From: Thiogranum longum
GTDB lineage: Bacteria > Pseudomonadota > Gammaproteobacteria > DSM-19610
Length of the DNA stretch: 64,000 nucleotides
Direction: 5' to 3'
Assembly: GCF_004339085.1 (NCBI RefSeq)
Contig: NZ_SMFX01000001.1
Span: 186,001 to 250,000, forward strand
The position numbers and the translations under genes were made by a program. A model generated the notes under the pieces. The model was not told the DNA's origin, made no database searches, and saw only the letters and a list, made by a program, of their open reading frames with translations. Below are positions 30,922 through 40,367 of the stretch, piece after piece. Position 1 is the stretch's first letter. Each line of letters starts with the position of its first letter.

Positions 30922-32625
30922 ATGTTTTCCGCGCTCAGAGTGTCCCTGAAAACCGACCGTTCCCTGGAGAGTGTACAGGCCAATATTCTGGCCGGACTGA
31001 CGGTTGGCGTGATTGCCCTGCCTCTTTCAATGGCACTGGCGATTGCCAGTGGTGTAGCGCCACAGTATGGGTTGTATACGGCGGTGATATCGGGGATTGT
31101 CATTGCGCTGACCGGCGGGTCGCGCGTCAACATACCGGGCCCAACAGCAGCATTCGTTGTCGTGCTGCTGCCCATTGTCCAGCATTACGGGCTTGGCGGT
31201 CTGCTAATGAGCGGGTTTATGGCCGGCTTCATACTCATACTCATGGGGCTGTCGCGTTTTGGCGCATTGATCGAGGTGGTGCCTTACCCGGTGACCATCG
31301 GTTTTACCGCCGGGATCGGGGTCGTAATCGGAACGATACAGATCAAGGATTTTCTGGGGCTGAATATTGAATCTCTTGGCGAGCACTATACTGACAAAGT
31401 GGTGACACTGTTCCACGCTTTACCTACGCTGAGCTGGGAAGAATCCATCGTCGGTATTTTTACATTGGCAATACTGATTGTATGGCCACGTCTGAAATCC
31501 CGTATTCCCGGGCACCTGGTCGCACTGTTTGTGGCATCGGTTCTGGTAGCGGTAGTCGCAGGTCTCAGCAGTGATTTTTCCGTAGCGACCATTGGTTCAC
31601 GATTTCATTACACGATTGATGGTGTGCTCCACGGAGGTATACCGCCGGTGTTGCCTGGATTCGAATGGCCGTGGGACCAGCCAGGCGCTGACGGCAACCC
31701 GATTGGTCTTTCATTCGACATTGTTCACAGCCTGGTTGGCGCTGCGCTGACAATTGCCGTGCTGGGCGCTATTGAATCCCTGTTGTGTGCCGTGGCCGCC
31801 GATGGCATGTCCGGCCAAAAGCATAACCCGAATGATGAATTGATCGGGCAGGGGATTGGCAACATGATTGTGCCGCTGTTCGGCGGCATCCCCGCAACGG
31901 CTGCTATTGCCAGGACGGCCGCAAGCGTGCGTGCCGGTGGAAGTTCACCGCTGGCATCCGTGGTACACGCGTTGTTTATTCTGGCGTCAATCGTTTTTCT
32001 GGCGAAGTACCTGGCCTATATACCAATGGCATCCATTGCGGCGTTGTTGCTGATGGTGGCCTGGAACATGAGCGAGGCAAAACATTTTTTTCGCATCGTA
32101 AAGATTGCGCCGCGCGATGATGTGATTACGCTTTTGACCTGCTTCCTGTTAACGGTATTTTTCGACATGGTGATTGCTGTTGGCGTTGGTATGGGTCTGG
32201 CAGCAATGCTCTTTATACGGCGCAGTATCCAGCTGACCCGTGTCGATGCACTGGATCACGAGGAAGCGGCAATACATCACGACGAACCGTTACCGCGTGA
32301 TGTGGCCATCTACGAAATCAACGGCCCGTTGTTTTTTGGTTCAGCGCAGAAAGCACTGAGTGAAATATCCCTGATTGCTCCGGAAGTACGCGTTGTGATC
32401 CTGGATATGAGCAAGGTGTCGATGCTGGACATGAGCGCAATTGTAGCCATGGAGTCCATCGTAAAAGACTTCGAGAGTCAGGAGCGATGTTTGATTATCA
32501 ATGCACTACAGCCACGCATGATCCTTAAATTGCGCCGCGCCGGTGTGCGCAGGAAGAAAGGCGCGATCGGTTTTTCACGCTCGATTCGTGATGCACTGGA
32601 AATGATGAAGGGTTGCCAGGTCTAG
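30922..32625 (+). CDS. SulP family anion transporter with STAS domain
   Basis: A 567-residue inner-membrane transporter (SLC26 relative) with about twelve membrane segments. The SulP signature is visible in ILAGLTVGVIALPLSMALAI and GLYTAVISGIVIALTGGS, and GQGIGNMIVPLFGGIPATAA marks the second half. The C-terminal STAS domain starts near residue 455 (DVAIYEINGPLFFGSAQKAL) and includes VVILDMSKVSMLDMSAIVAM. Substrate could be sulfate, bicarbonate or another anion. It follows speA on the same strand after 53 bases with no clear link in function. Confidence 0.93.
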   Translation: MFSALRVSLKTDRSLESVQANILAGLTVGVIALPLSMALAIASGVAPQYGLYTAVISGIVIALTGGSRVNIPGPTAAFVVVLLPIVQHYGLGGLLMSGFMAGFILILMGLSRFGALIEVVPYPVTIGFTAGIGVVIGTIQIKDFLGLNIESLGEHYTDKVVTLFHALPTLSWEESIVGIFTLAILIVWPRLKSRIPGHLVALFVASVLVAVVAGLSSDFSVATIGSRFHYTIDGVLHGGIPPVLPGFEWPWDQPGADGNPIGLSFDIVHSLVGAALTIAVLGAIESLLCAVAADGMSGQKHNPNDELIGQGIGNMIVPLFGGIPATAAIARTAASVRAGGSSPLASVVHALFILASIVFLAKYLAYIPMASIAALLLMVAWNMSEAKHFFRIVKIAPRDDVITLLTCFLLTVFFDMVIAVGVGMGLAAMLFIRRSIQLTRVDALDHEEAAIHHDEPLPRDVAIYEINGPLFFGSAQKALSEISLIAPEVRVVILDMSKVSMLDMSAIVAMESIVKDFESQERCLIINALQPRMILKLRRAGVRRKKGAIGFSRSIRDALEMMKGCQV

Positions 32626-32646
32626 TGGCCCTGAATCAAACAGGTA

Positions 32647-33237
32647 TCATTTTGTCAGGCGAATCAGAATCGCATCGATACCGTTCTTTTTCAGCAATGT
32701 CCGCGCTTCATTCAGGTCGGCCAGATTTTTATAAGGCCCGACTCGCACCCGGTGCCAGGTGCGGTTGCCATCAACACTGACAGTTTGTATGCGTGTTTCC
32801 AGTCCCAGCAAGGCAAGTTTGGCGCGCAGGCGATCGGCGCGTTCGTGACTGGGGAATGAACCGGCCTGTAACAGGTAGGTGCCGGGTTGCTCCACGCGCT
32901 TGACACCTTCGCGCGTTGGCGTGCCACGAATTTCCTGTTCCGGTACAACAACTTCCATCTCCGGTAACAGGTTATAGAAATCAAAGCGTGGCCTGGGTGG
33001 TGGCGGTATGGGTTTCCCGGGGGTCTTGCGTACGTCGCGTGTATCGTGTTGCACGGGCTTATCCAGCGCTTTGCGGGTTTTGCTTGTGGTGTCAGTACCA
33101 GCCGGTTGCATAACCAGCCAGGTGACATAGGCGATCGACAATCCACCGAACAGGCCGAGCAGCGCCCACAGCCAGGCGGGCGCGCCCTTGCTGCGGCGTC
33201 GACGCTGGACGGGTGTTCTCCTGCGGGTGCGTGCCAT
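32647..33237 (-). CDS. SPOR-domain membrane protein
   Basis: A 196-residue FtsN-like protein. A very basic N-terminus (MARTRRRTPVQRRRRSKGAP) precedes one membrane helix (about residues 22-42), a proline-rich periplasmic linker and a C-terminal SPOR domain (TYLLQAGSFPSHERADRLRA ... WHRVRVGPYKNLADLNEA). SPOR domains bind denuded peptidoglycan at the division site. It lies 14 bases after argS on the same strand. Position next to argS also occurs for ftsN-like genes in other gammaproteobacteria; I do not assign ftsN by name. Confidence 0.9.
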   Translation of the reverse strand: MARTRRRTPVQRRRRSKGAPAWLWALLGLFGGLSIAYVTWLVMQPAGTDTTSKTRKALDKPVQHDTRDVRKTPGKPIPPPPRPRFDFYNLLPEMEVVVPEQEIRGTPTREGVKRVEQPGTYLLQAGSFPSHERADRLRAKLALLGLETRIQTVSVDGNRTWHRVRVGPYKNLADLNEARTLLKKNGIDAILIRLTK

Positions 33238-33251
33238 CGCTTACAGGAAGC

Positions 33252-35012
33252 CTACATGCTGTCGGGTGCGGACACACCCAGCAGGCCGAGGCCGTTGGCA
33301 ATAACCTGTCGTGTCGCCTGGATCAGGTTCAGTCGTGCGTCGCGCAGGTCGGCATCGTCGACCAGGAACTGGTGTGCGTTGTAATAGGTGTGGAACTCGT
33401 TGGACAGTTCGCGCAGGTAATGGGCAAGCATGTGCGGCTCGTGGTTAAGGCCGGCGGCTTCTACCACTTCAGGGTAGCGCGACAGCGCCACAATCAACTG
33501 GTCTTCGTGTGATTCGGTTAGCCGGTCGAGGTGCTTTGCGCCGTTGTCAGCGTCCCACGCGAATCCTTTCTCCGTCAGTTGGCGAAACACACTTGCGACA
33601 CGTGCGTGTGCATACTGGATATAGTAGATGGGATTCTCGTTGGACTGCGACTTTGCAAGGTCAAGATCAAAGTCCATGTGTTGTTCGCATTTTCGCATCA
33701 CGTAGAAGAATCGTGCGGCATCGTTGCCTACCTCGTTGCGCAGTTCCCGCAGGGTTACGAATTCACCGGAGCGCGTGGACATTTGCATTTTCTCGCCACC
33801 GCGGTACAGGATAGCGAACTGCACCAGCAAAACGTCGAGCTTGCTGGCATCATCACCAAGTGCAGTCAGTGCGGCCTTGACGCGTGGCACGTAACCGTGA
33901 TGATCAGCACCCCAGACATCGATAACGCGGTCATAGCCACGTTCCAGTTTGTTCATGTGGTAAGCGATGTCAGAGGCGAAGTAGGTGGTCTGGCCATTGT
34001 CACGCACCACGACACGGTCCTTCTCATCACCGAAGTCGGTGGAGCGGAACCACAGTGCGCCACCTTTTTCATAGACATAACCAGAGTCTTTCAGGCGTTC
34101 CAGCGCACGCTCTACGGCGCCGCTTTCGGTCAGAGCACGCTCCGAAAACCATTCGTCGTAACGTACACCGAAATCCTCCAGGTCATGACGGATGTTTTCC
34201 AGGATAGAGTCGAGGCCAATATCGAACGTTTCGCGATAATTCTTTTCGCCCAACAGGGACTTGATGCGTGTAATAAGGTCATCGATATGTGCTTCCTTGT
34301 CGCCACCTGCCGGCTCGTCAGGGGCGATGTCGCGGAACACTTCGTCTGAACTGTGACGCAGCGCATCACCGTGTTTGCGGTGCAGGCTGGCACCGATGTC
34401 CCATACGTAGTCACCCTTGTAGCCGTTACTGGGGAACGTAATGCTTTCGCCGCACAGGTCCAGGTAACGCAGGTAAACACTGGCGGCAAGTATATCCATT
34501 TGGCGGCCGGCATCATTGACATAGTACTCGCGGTGCACCTTGTGGCCGACAGCCTCAAGCAGGTCTGCGACGGTGGCGCCATAGGCGGCACCGCGCCCGT
34601 GGCCCACATGCAGCGGCCCGGTCGGATTGGCCGACACGAATTCAACCTGTACCGACCGGCCTGCCCCCACATCACTGCGCCCGAATTTTTCGCTCTCGGC
34701 GAGGACCTGTTGCAGCATGGTGTGGTAAGCCGCCGGTGCCAGGTAGAAATTGATAAACCCCGGCCCGGCAATTTCCACCCGGGTTACGACATCGGATTCC
34801 GGTAATGCAGCCACCAGTTTTTCCGCCAGGTCCCGCGGTTTGCTGCGTGCAGCCTTGCACAGCACCATCGCCAGGTTGCTGGCGAAGTCACCATGTTTGC
34901 GATCGCGAGTGCGTTCGAGCTGGATATCGACTGGTTGGTCGGCAGGCAAAATACCATCGGACTTGAGTGTCGCGACGGCGGTGGACAATAACGGGGCAAG
35001 CTGTTGTTTCAT
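33252..35012 (-). CDS. argS: Arginyl-tRNA synthetase
   Basis: A 586-residue class I synthetase. The N-terminal Add1 domain is followed by the HIGH-type motif in [15 protein letters not shown], the KMSKS-like loop appears as [11 protein letters not shown], and the C-terminal anticodon-binding domain ends in [14 protein letters not shown]. The ATG at 35012 ([10 protein letters not shown]) agrees with the family start; the frame is open further upstream but without conserved sequence. It pairs with the window's tRNA-Arg only by function. Confidence 0.96.
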   Translation of the reverse strand: MKQQLAPLLSTAVATLKSDGILPADQPVDIQLERTRDRKHGDFASNLAMVLCKAARSKPRDLAEKLVAALPESDVVTRVEIAGPGFINFYLAPAAYHTMLQQVLAESEKFGRSDVGAGRSVQVEFVSANPTGPLHVGHGRGAAYGATVADLLEAVGHKVHREYYVNDAGRQMDILAASVYLRYLDLCGESITFPSNGYKGDYVWDIGASLHRKHGDALRHSSDEVFRDIAPDEPAGGDKEAHIDDLITRIKSLLGEKNYRETFDIGLDSILENIRHDLEDFGVRYDEWFSERALTESGAVERALERLKDSGYVYEKGGALWFRSTDFGDEKDRVVVRDNGQTTYFASDIAYHMNKLERGYDRVIDVWGADHHGYVPRVKAALTALGDDASKLDVLLVQFAILYRGGEKMQMSTRSGEFVTLRELRNEVGNDAARFFYVMRKCEQHMDFDLDLAKSQSNENPIYYIQYAHARVASVFRQLTEKGFAWDADNGAKHLDRLTESHEDQLIVALSRYPEVVEAAGLNHEPHMLAHYLRELSNEFHTYYNAHQFLVDDADLRDARLNLIQATRQVIANGLGLLGVSAPDSM

Positions 35013-35211
35013 GAGTTCCGGACGGTCAGGAAAGGCGCCCATTATCCCCGAAGGCGGGTGGAGTTCAACCGTCAGGTACGTGAAATTCCGGATAAGGGCA
35101 CAGTCAGGCCCGCTGTTCACGGATCGGGGGCGCATGTGCTAGCCTCGACAATGATTTTACGGCTCCAGGAAAGCTGTAACGCTATAGTGAACAAGTACCC
35201 GGAGGATTTAC

Positions 35212-35730
35212 ATGCGAATCATTAAACTGGCCGGGCTGCTCCCGGCGCTGTGCCTTATCAGCAGCCAGGCGATGGCGGAGGGATTTTACGCTGGTGCAAA
35301 AGCAGGCTGGATGGACCCCGATATCAGGGGTTTTGATGAGGCCACCAATCTGGGTGTGCAGGGTGGGTATACCTTCGGGGCACCCGATACCGGTATCACC
35401 TGGGCGGTCGAGGCTGAGCTCACGACGACGATTTCAGATGGCGATGTGCAGGCTTTTGGCAGCAGTGGAAACTGGGACGTGGATACACAGGCGATTTACG
35501 GTGTGCTGCGTATTGGTGATGCCCTGTATGGCAAGTTACGGCTCGGATTTCTCCACGAAGACGCTTCTGCCAGTGTTGTGGGTGCTTCTGCAGATGGGAG
35601 TGACAGCGGGGTCTCGGGAGGTCTCGGGGGCGGCTGGCGTGCCAACCAGCAGCTGTCGTTTGAGCTGGAATATACAATGGTAGAGGAAGATATCGATTTC
35701 TACAGCGTGGGTATGAACTTCGCATTCTGA
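35212..35730 (+). CDS. Small outer-membrane beta-barrel protein
   Basis: A 172-residue protein with a signal peptide (MRIIKLAGLLPALCLISS, cleaved after QAMA) and an eight-strand-like barrel: FYAGAKAGWMDPDI, GVQGGYTF, AVEAELTTTI, AIYGVLRIGDALYGKLRLGF and GGGWRANQQLSFELEYTMVE, with the terminal aromatic residue in GMNFAF. It belongs to the OmpA-like/PF13505 porin-like barrels. GGAGG lies 7 bases before the ATG. Function unknown. Confidence 0.87.
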   Translation: MRIIKLAGLLPALCLISSQAMAEGFYAGAKAGWMDPDIRGFDEATNLGVQGGYTFGAPDTGITWAVEAELTTTISDGDVQAFGSSGNWDVDTQAIYGVLRIGDALYGKLRLGFLHEDASASVVGASADGSDSGVSGGLGGGWRANQQLSFELEYTMVEEDIDFYSVGMNFAF

Positions 35731-35772
35731 GGCTTGCCCGTCATCCCGGTGAACGATGGTGAGAAATGCAGG

Positions 35773-37968
35773 CTAGTACATATCTACCGGGTCGACATCG
35801 ATGGACCAGCGCACCTTGCGTGCCAGTTTCTCTCTTTCCAGCAATGGCACCCAGTGTTTTAGCAATCGTTGCAGGTCGGCGCGGTTGTCGGCCTGCAGCA
35901 TTAACTGCGCGCGGTAGCGGCCGGCACGCCGCTCCATGGGTGCGGCTACCGGTCCCCACAGTTGTACATTTTCAGCGCACAGGGGTTCGGCGAGTTCGCG
36001 CGCCTGTTGCAGGAAATCACGCGGGAAATCAGCGCGTGTCGCCTCGGCGCGCAGCAGTGCGAGGCTGGCAAACGGGGGCAGCAGCGCCTGCTGGCGTTCC
36101 TTCAGTGCGGCTTCTGCAAATGCCGGGTAACCTCCGGCAATCAGTTGGTGGAGCAAAGGATGTTCCGGGAAGTGGGTCTGGATCACTACTTCACCGGGTT
36201 TGTCGGCGCGGCCGGCACGGCCTGCCACCTGCACGATCAACTGTGCCATGCGCTCACTGGCACGGAAATCAGCACTGAACAGGCCCTGGTCGGCATCCAG
36301 AATCGCGGCCAGCGTGACGTTGGGGAAGTGATGGCCCTTGGCCAGCATCTGGGTACCGAGCAGGATGCGTGCCCTGCCGGACTGCGCGTCGGCGAGTGCG
36401 GCTTCCAGCGAACCCTTGCGCCGCGTGGTATCACGGTCGATACGCAGCACGGTTTCATCCGGGAAATACGCCTGCAAGGCCTGTTCGATACGCTCGGTAC
36501 CTTCGCCGACAGCCAGCAAGTCATCATTGCCACAGGTCGGGCAGTCGGTTTCGGCGCGTCGCTGGCTGCCGCAGTGATGACAGCGTAGCTCGCCACTGCG
36601 GTGATGTAGTGTCATGCGTGCATCACAACGCCGGCATTCCGCAATCCAGCCACAGTTGTGGCATAACAGCACCGGTGCATAGCCACGGCGGTTCAGGAAC
36701 AGCAGAACCTGTCCGTGATTTTTCAGGTGTTCGCGTATGGCCTCCAGCAATGAGGTGCTGAGCAGGCTGCGCATAGGCTGTCCGCGCAGGTCGAGGATTT
36801 TAAGTGGTGGCGTGGCGGCGCTGCCGGCACGTTCCGGCAGGTGTAGTTTACGATAGCGTTTCTGCTGAACATTGAACAGGCTTTCCAGCGAAGGGGTGGC
36901 CGTACCCAGCACCACGGGAATGTCCAGCTGGCGCGCGCGCCATACGGCCAGGTCACGTGCCGAGTAGCGGAAACCGTCCTGTTGCTTGAGTGAGGCATCG
37001 TGTTCCTCATCGACAACGATAAGACCGGGCCGTGCCAGCGGGGTAAAAATTGCCGAGCGTGTGCCGATGATAATACCGGCCTGACCACTGGCCGCAGCAC
37101 GCCATGCGTCCAGGCGTTCGCGATCGTTCAGCCCCGAGTGCAGTACGGCGATGTCGGCGGCAAAGCGTGTGCTGAAGCGCTCCACCAGTTGCGGTGTGAG
37201 GCCGATCTCCGGTACCAGCACCAGAATTTGCTGGCCGGCTTCCAGTAGCGGTGTGATGGCCTGCAGATACACTTCGGTTTTACCACTGCCGGTGACACCT
37301 TCAAGCAGAAAGGCATTGTATTGGCCTGCGCTGGCGGAAATGCTTTCAACCGCCTGTCGCTGTGCTGTATTAAGTGGATGTGGTTCGGTGTTCAGTGCAT
37401 GGGGTGTCGGGCCGGGTGCGTCACTGGTTTCAAACCTTTCGATCCAGCCTTTCTCTTCCATTGCTGTCAGTACAGAGCGCGCTGCCGGCAATGCGGCGCG
37501 TGGCAGTCCTTGTGGATGACTTGCCAGTTCGACCAGTACCTGTGCCTGGCGCACGGCGCGTTTCAGCCTATCAGGTAATTGTTTACAGCCCGCTTCAGTA
37601 AGCCGCCAACGCTGCCTGTCGGGCACGGGCGGTGGTTCAGGTTTACGCAGCAAGACCGGTAACGCGGTCGCCAGCGCTTCGCCAATCGGGTGGTGGTAGT
37701 AGTGTGCGGCCCATTTCAGCAACTGCATCAGTTCGGCATCCAGCACCGGGGCGCGGTCGGGCAAGGCATCGGCGGTTTTCAGGCGCGCTGGCGGGACATC
37801 GCTATGATCGCGCAGCGCCAGCACCACGCCCACTACCTTGCGGCTTCCGAAGGGCACGATCACACGCATGCCTGGCTTGACCGGGGCGTCATCCGGGGCG
37901 CGGTAATCAAAGCGCCGGAACAACGGCGAAGGCACCGCCACTTCAAGAATCTGTGGCTTATCCGCCAT
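35773..37968 (-). CDS. priA: Primosomal protein N' (replication restart helicase)
   Basis: A 731-residue SF2 helicase, close to the E. coli 732. It rebuilds replication forks. N-terminal 3'BD domain (VAVPSPLFRRFDYRAP), Walker A GVTGSGKTEVY, VVDEEHDASLKQ (DEEH box), GSATPSLES-type motif as GTATPSLES, and eight zinc cysteines in CHNCGWIAECRRCD ... CPTCGN. QVAGRAGRADKPG is motif VI. The ATG at 37968 begins MADKPQILEVAVPSPLF. Confidence 0.96.
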   Translation of the reverse strand: MADKPQILEVAVPSPLFRRFDYRAPDDAPVKPGMRVIVPFGSRKVVGVVLALRDHSDVPPARLKTADALPDRAPVLDAELMQLLKWAAHYYHHPIGEALATALPVLLRKPEPPPVPDRQRWRLTEAGCKQLPDRLKRAVRQAQVLVELASHPQGLPRAALPAARSVLTAMEEKGWIERFETSDAPGPTPHALNTEPHPLNTAQRQAVESISASAGQYNAFLLEGVTGSGKTEVYLQAITPLLEAGQQILVLVPEIGLTPQLVERFSTRFAADIAVLHSGLNDRERLDAWRAAASGQAGIIIGTRSAIFTPLARPGLIVVDEEHDASLKQQDGFRYSARDLAVWRARQLDIPVVLGTATPSLESLFNVQQKRYRKLHLPERAGSAATPPLKILDLRGQPMRSLLSTSLLEAIREHLKNHGQVLLFLNRRGYAPVLLCHNCGWIAECRRCDARMTLHHRSGELRCHHCGSQRRAETDCPTCGNDDLLAVGEGTERIEQALQAYFPDETVLRIDRDTTRRKGSLEAALADAQSGRARILLGTQMLAKGHHFPNVTLAAILDADQGLFSADFRASERMAQLIVQVAGRAGRADKPGEVVIQTHFPEHPLLHQLIAGGYPAFAEAALKERQQALLPPFASLALLRAEATRADFPRDFLQQARELAEPLCAENVQLWGPVAAPMERRAGRYRAQLMLQADNRADLQRLLKHWVPLLEREKLARKVRWSIDVDPVDMY

Positions 37969-38067
37969 GATCAATATTTTTTCACCTGTCCGGTCAACCG
38001 TCCGCGACATTGTGCGTTGAAGGGGGTGTACAAGGCAATTCATTCCATTACAGAAGAGGGCAAGATA

Positions 38068-38430
38068 ATGAAAAAAACCATTATGACACTGTTGGTTACA
38101 AGCGCTGCACTACTGGGTAACGGCCTCGCTCATGCGGATAACGCGTATCTGGATCGTAAGGGCGACCGGATCGAACACCGCCTGGACGTCAAGGGTGACC
38201 GGGTCGAGCGCCGGCTGGACCACAAAGGTGATCGTATTGACAGGCGCCTGGATCGTGCCGCTGATCGCGCCGCTGCCAATGGAAAGAATGGCCTGGCTCA
38301 TCGTCTCGATCGCAAGGGTGACCGTATCGACCACCGGCTGGATCGCAAGGGTGATCGTATCGATCATCACCTGGATCGTAAGGGTGAGCGGATTAATCAT
38401 CGCCTGGATCGTGCTTCCAGGCGCCATTGA
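38068..38430 (+). CDS. Exported protein with 11-residue LDRKGDRIDHR repeats
   Basis: A 120-residue protein. A signal peptide (MKKTIMTLLVTSAALLGN then GLAHA) is followed by seven to eight tandem copies of an 11-residue unit with the consensus LDRKGDRIDHR, interrupted once by an Ala/Asn-rich segment (AADRAAANGKNGLAH). The corresponding 33-base repeats are visible in the DNA. The regular basic/acidic spacing suggests a long helix or undecad coiled coil in the periplasm. GAGGG precedes the ATG. Function unknown; similar proteins occur in other proteobacteria. Confidence 0.82.
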   Translation: MKKTIMTLLVTSAALLGNGLAHADNAYLDRKGDRIEHRLDVKGDRVERRLDHKGDRIDRRLDRAADRAAANGKNGLAHRLDRKGDRIDHRLDRKGDRIDHHLDRKGERINHRLDRASRRH

Positions 38431-38540
38431 GATCACGCTGGCGGGGAGATGTTGTAGCGCTAACTGCGTAGAATAGGACGTTATCCGCCGGGCAAGGGGG
38501 CAGACCACTGGATGCCGGACAATCTATCGATGAATTTCTC

Positions 38541-39053
38541 GTGGCGATCGAAAAGCGTGCATTTCGCATGGCCGAGATCGCTACGGGAAGCCGGGAGGAC
38601 GCACTCGACCTGGTGCAGGACGCCATGCTGGGCTTGGTGAAGTCCTACGGCGACCGTGAATCCGCTGACTGGCCACCGCTATTCTATCGTATCCTGCAAA
38701 GCCGCATCCGCGACTGGTATCGCCGTAACCGGGTACGCAATCGTTTCCGCGTCTGGCTGGGCGGATTGCATGGACATGACGATGATGAGCGCAGTGATGC
38801 GATTCAGAATTTGCCGGACAGGCAGCCGGGCATCGAACGACAGCTGGCTGGTGAGGATGCCATGGCGCATTTGCAGGCTGCCTTGCAGGATCTTCCGCTG
38901 CGCCAGCAGCAGGCGTTCCTGTTACGGGCCTGGGAAGGTATGGATGTTTCCGCGACAGCCTTTGCCATGGGCTGTAGTGAAGGAAGTGTAAAGACGCATT
39001 ATTCCCGCGCCATACACCGGCTGCGTGAACAACTGGAGGATCATTGGCCATGA
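38541..39053 (+). CDS. RNA polymerase sigma factor, sigma-70 family
   Basis: A 170-residue factor from the GTG at 38541. Region 2 reads ALDLVQDAMLGLVKSYGDRE and continues to LQSRIRDWYRRNRVRNRF; region 4 reads AHLQAALQDLPLRQQQAFLL and AFAMGCSEGSVKTHYSRAIH. The start is uncertain: conserved-looking residues DAGQSIDEFLV continue in frame upstream, no ATG exists in that stretch, and the best ribosome site AAGGGGG (38494-38500) would serve a CTG at 38508. The stop overlaps the start of the DUF3619 gene, an anti-sigma-like position. Confidence 0.88.
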   Translation: MAIEKRAFRMAEIATGSREDALDLVQDAMLGLVKSYGDRESADWPPLFYRILQSRIRDWYRRNRVRNRFRVWLGGLHGHDDDERSDAIQNLPDRQPGIERQLAGEDAMAHLQAALQDLPLRQQQAFLLRAWEGMDVSATAFAMGCSEGSVKTHYSRAIHRLREQLEDHWP

Positions 39054-39382
39054 ATATCGACGACAAGCCTTTTGTCGACCAGGTCCGCAACACGCTGGAC
39101 CAGCACGCCGAGGCACTCGATGAGGTCACCGCTGCGCGGCTTGCGGCTGCACGCCGTAACGCATTGGACAGCAAGTCGCGTCACACGCACTGGCTGCCGG
39201 TAGCCGCGTTGTCTGCCATTGCGGCATCCTTGCTGACCGTTGCGCTACTGCTCAACCAGGATGTCAGTTTACCGGGTGATGACCCGGAGGCGCTGGAACT
39301 GGTCGCACAGTCGGAAGACCTGGAATTGATCGAGGAGCTGGATTTCTACGACTGGCTGGATACTACGCAGGCAAGCAGTTGA
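39050..39382 (+). CDS. DUF3619 family protein, probable anti-sigma partner
   Basis: A 110-residue protein. A helical cytoplasmic N-terminus (VRNTLDQHAEALDEVTAARL) is followed by one membrane helix (WLPVAALSAIAASLLTVALLL) and an acidic periplasmic tail rich in Glu and Asp. It matches the DUF3619 pattern and follows the sigma factor with a four-base ATGA overlap, the usual place for a membrane anti-sigma factor. The role is inferred from that arrangement. Confidence 0.85.
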   Translation: MNIDDKPFVDQVRNTLDQHAEALDEVTAARLAAARRNALDSKSRHTHWLPVAALSAIAASLLTVALLLNQDVSLPGDDPEALELVAQSEDLELIEELDFYDWLDTTQASS

Positions 39383-39386
39383 GTCG

Positions 39387-39659
39387 ATGAGATTGTTCAG
39401 GCTTAACGGGTTACTGGCTGTCTGCCGTAGCTGGACAATCAGCAGTTGGGGGCTTGCCCTGTGTCTGATGGCAGCGGCTGCCCCGGCCGCAGATGACGCA
39501 CAGGGTGAGGATCTGTCACAGGCTTTTCTGGAATTTCTTGGCGAATGGGAAGATGAAAAAGGCGACTGGCAGGATCCCCTTGAATACGAAACTCCGGTCG
39601 ATGCGCCTGCTGTACCGGAGCCGAAGTTGAATGTGGAGCAGAGCGATGAAACACACTAA
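39387..39659 (+). CDS. Small exported acidic protein in sigma-factor operon
   Basis: A 90-residue protein with an N-terminal signal-like segment (about residues 1-34, ending in APAADD) and an acidic mature part (SQAFLEFLGEWEDEKGDWQD). The motif LEFLGEWED is typical of short proteins found between DUF3619 and DUF3106 genes. Function unknown. The last 14 bases overlap the start of the DUF3106 gene, so the operon is translationally coupled. Confidence 0.78.
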   Translation: MRLFRLNGLLAVCRSWTISSWGLALCLMAAAAPAADDAQGEDLSQAFLEFLGEWEDEKGDWQDPLEYETPVDAPAVPEPKLNVEQSDETH

Positions 39660-40275
39660 GCGAATACCGAACAGTCCGTCATACCGGCGAATGCCGGAAT
39701 CCAGTGCAGTGATTTCCCTGTATACCGGCATTCGCCGGTATGACGGAGGACGAACGGGTCAGGGTTTATTCGGGATTGCCATGGTGTGTCTGTTGCTGGC
39801 CGGTAGTTTGCTATCGTTTAATGTCAGGGCAGAGGACGCCATTGCCTGGAGATCACTGAGCGCCACTGAACAGAAAGTACTCAAATCTTTCAGGGAGCGT
39901 TGGGACACTCTGCCACCACAACGCCAGGAGAAGTTGCGCAAGGGCGCAGAACGCTGGCAGCACATGGGGCCGGAGCAAAAGGCCGAAGTCAGGGAGCGCT
40001 TCAAACGCTGGCAGGCGATGACACCGGAGCAGCGCAAGCTGCTGCGTGAACGCCATGAGCGTTTCAAACAGTTGTCACCGGAACAACAGGAGCGTTTGCG
40101 CAAGCGTCGGCAGTGGTTCCAGCAACTACCACCAGAACGGCGCGAGGCCTTGCGCAGAAAATGGCAAGCCATGTCAGCCGATGAGCGCAAGGCGTTTCGT
40201 CAGAAACAGCGTGATCGCTGGCAGAACATGACGCCAGCGCAAAAGCAGAAGTTTCGTAACAGATTACAGCGCTGA
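39646..40275 (+). CDS. DUF3106 protein carrying an in-frame palindromic insertion
   Basis: A 209-residue protein. The mature part consists of repeated helical units such as MTPEQRKLLRERHERF, LSPEQQERLRKRRQWF and LPPERREALRRKW, the DUF3106 pattern. The N-terminus MKHTKRIPNS should lead straight into the hydrophobic signal core GLFGIAMVCLLLAGSLLS, but about 24 residues (PSYRRMPESSAVISLYTGIR and RYDG) encoded by the repeat at 39675-39747 lie between. The frame is kept. GGAG precedes the ATG at 39646. An ATG at 39781 would bypass the insert but lacks a basic start. Export may be impaired. Confidence 0.83.
   Translation: MKHTKRIPNSPSYRRMPESSAVISLYTGIRRYDGGRTGQGLFGIAMVCLLLAGSLLSFNVRAEDAIAWRSLSATEQKVLKSFRERWDTLPPQRQEKLRKGAERWQHMGPEQKAEVRERFKRWQAMTPEQRKLLRERHERFKQLSPEQQERLRKRRQWFQQLPPERREALRRKWQAMSADERKAFRQKQRDRWQNMTPAQKQKFRNRLQR
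39675..39747. repeat. Dispersed palindromic repeat, copy 2, inside a gene
   Basis: A 73-base element with perfect 23-base inverted arms (39675-39697 and 39725-39747), beginning TCCGTCATACCGGCG. It interrupts the signal region of the DUF3106 gene without breaking the frame. Confidence 0.88.
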
Positions 40276-40317
40276 GAAAAAAGAAACGCTGATCAAGTCA
40301 TCGCCCAGGTTGAATCG

Positions 40318-40342
40318 TTATTCCGGCCTGCGCCGTAGTGAC
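40318..40342. repeat. Half copy of the palindromic repeat
   Basis: TTATTCCGGCCTGCGCCG followed by GTGACG resembles one arm of the repeat at 45060-45128. It lies between the convergent DUF3106 and pntB genes and has no matching second arm nearby. Confidence 0.5.
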
Positions 40343-40367
40343 GAAATATGAATAAGTCAGAGATCAG

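Noticed and set aside
34130..34771. 213-codon minus-strand frame within argS
   Set aside because: Shifted frame of argS with Arg/Thr/Cys-rich translation; argS is complete without it.
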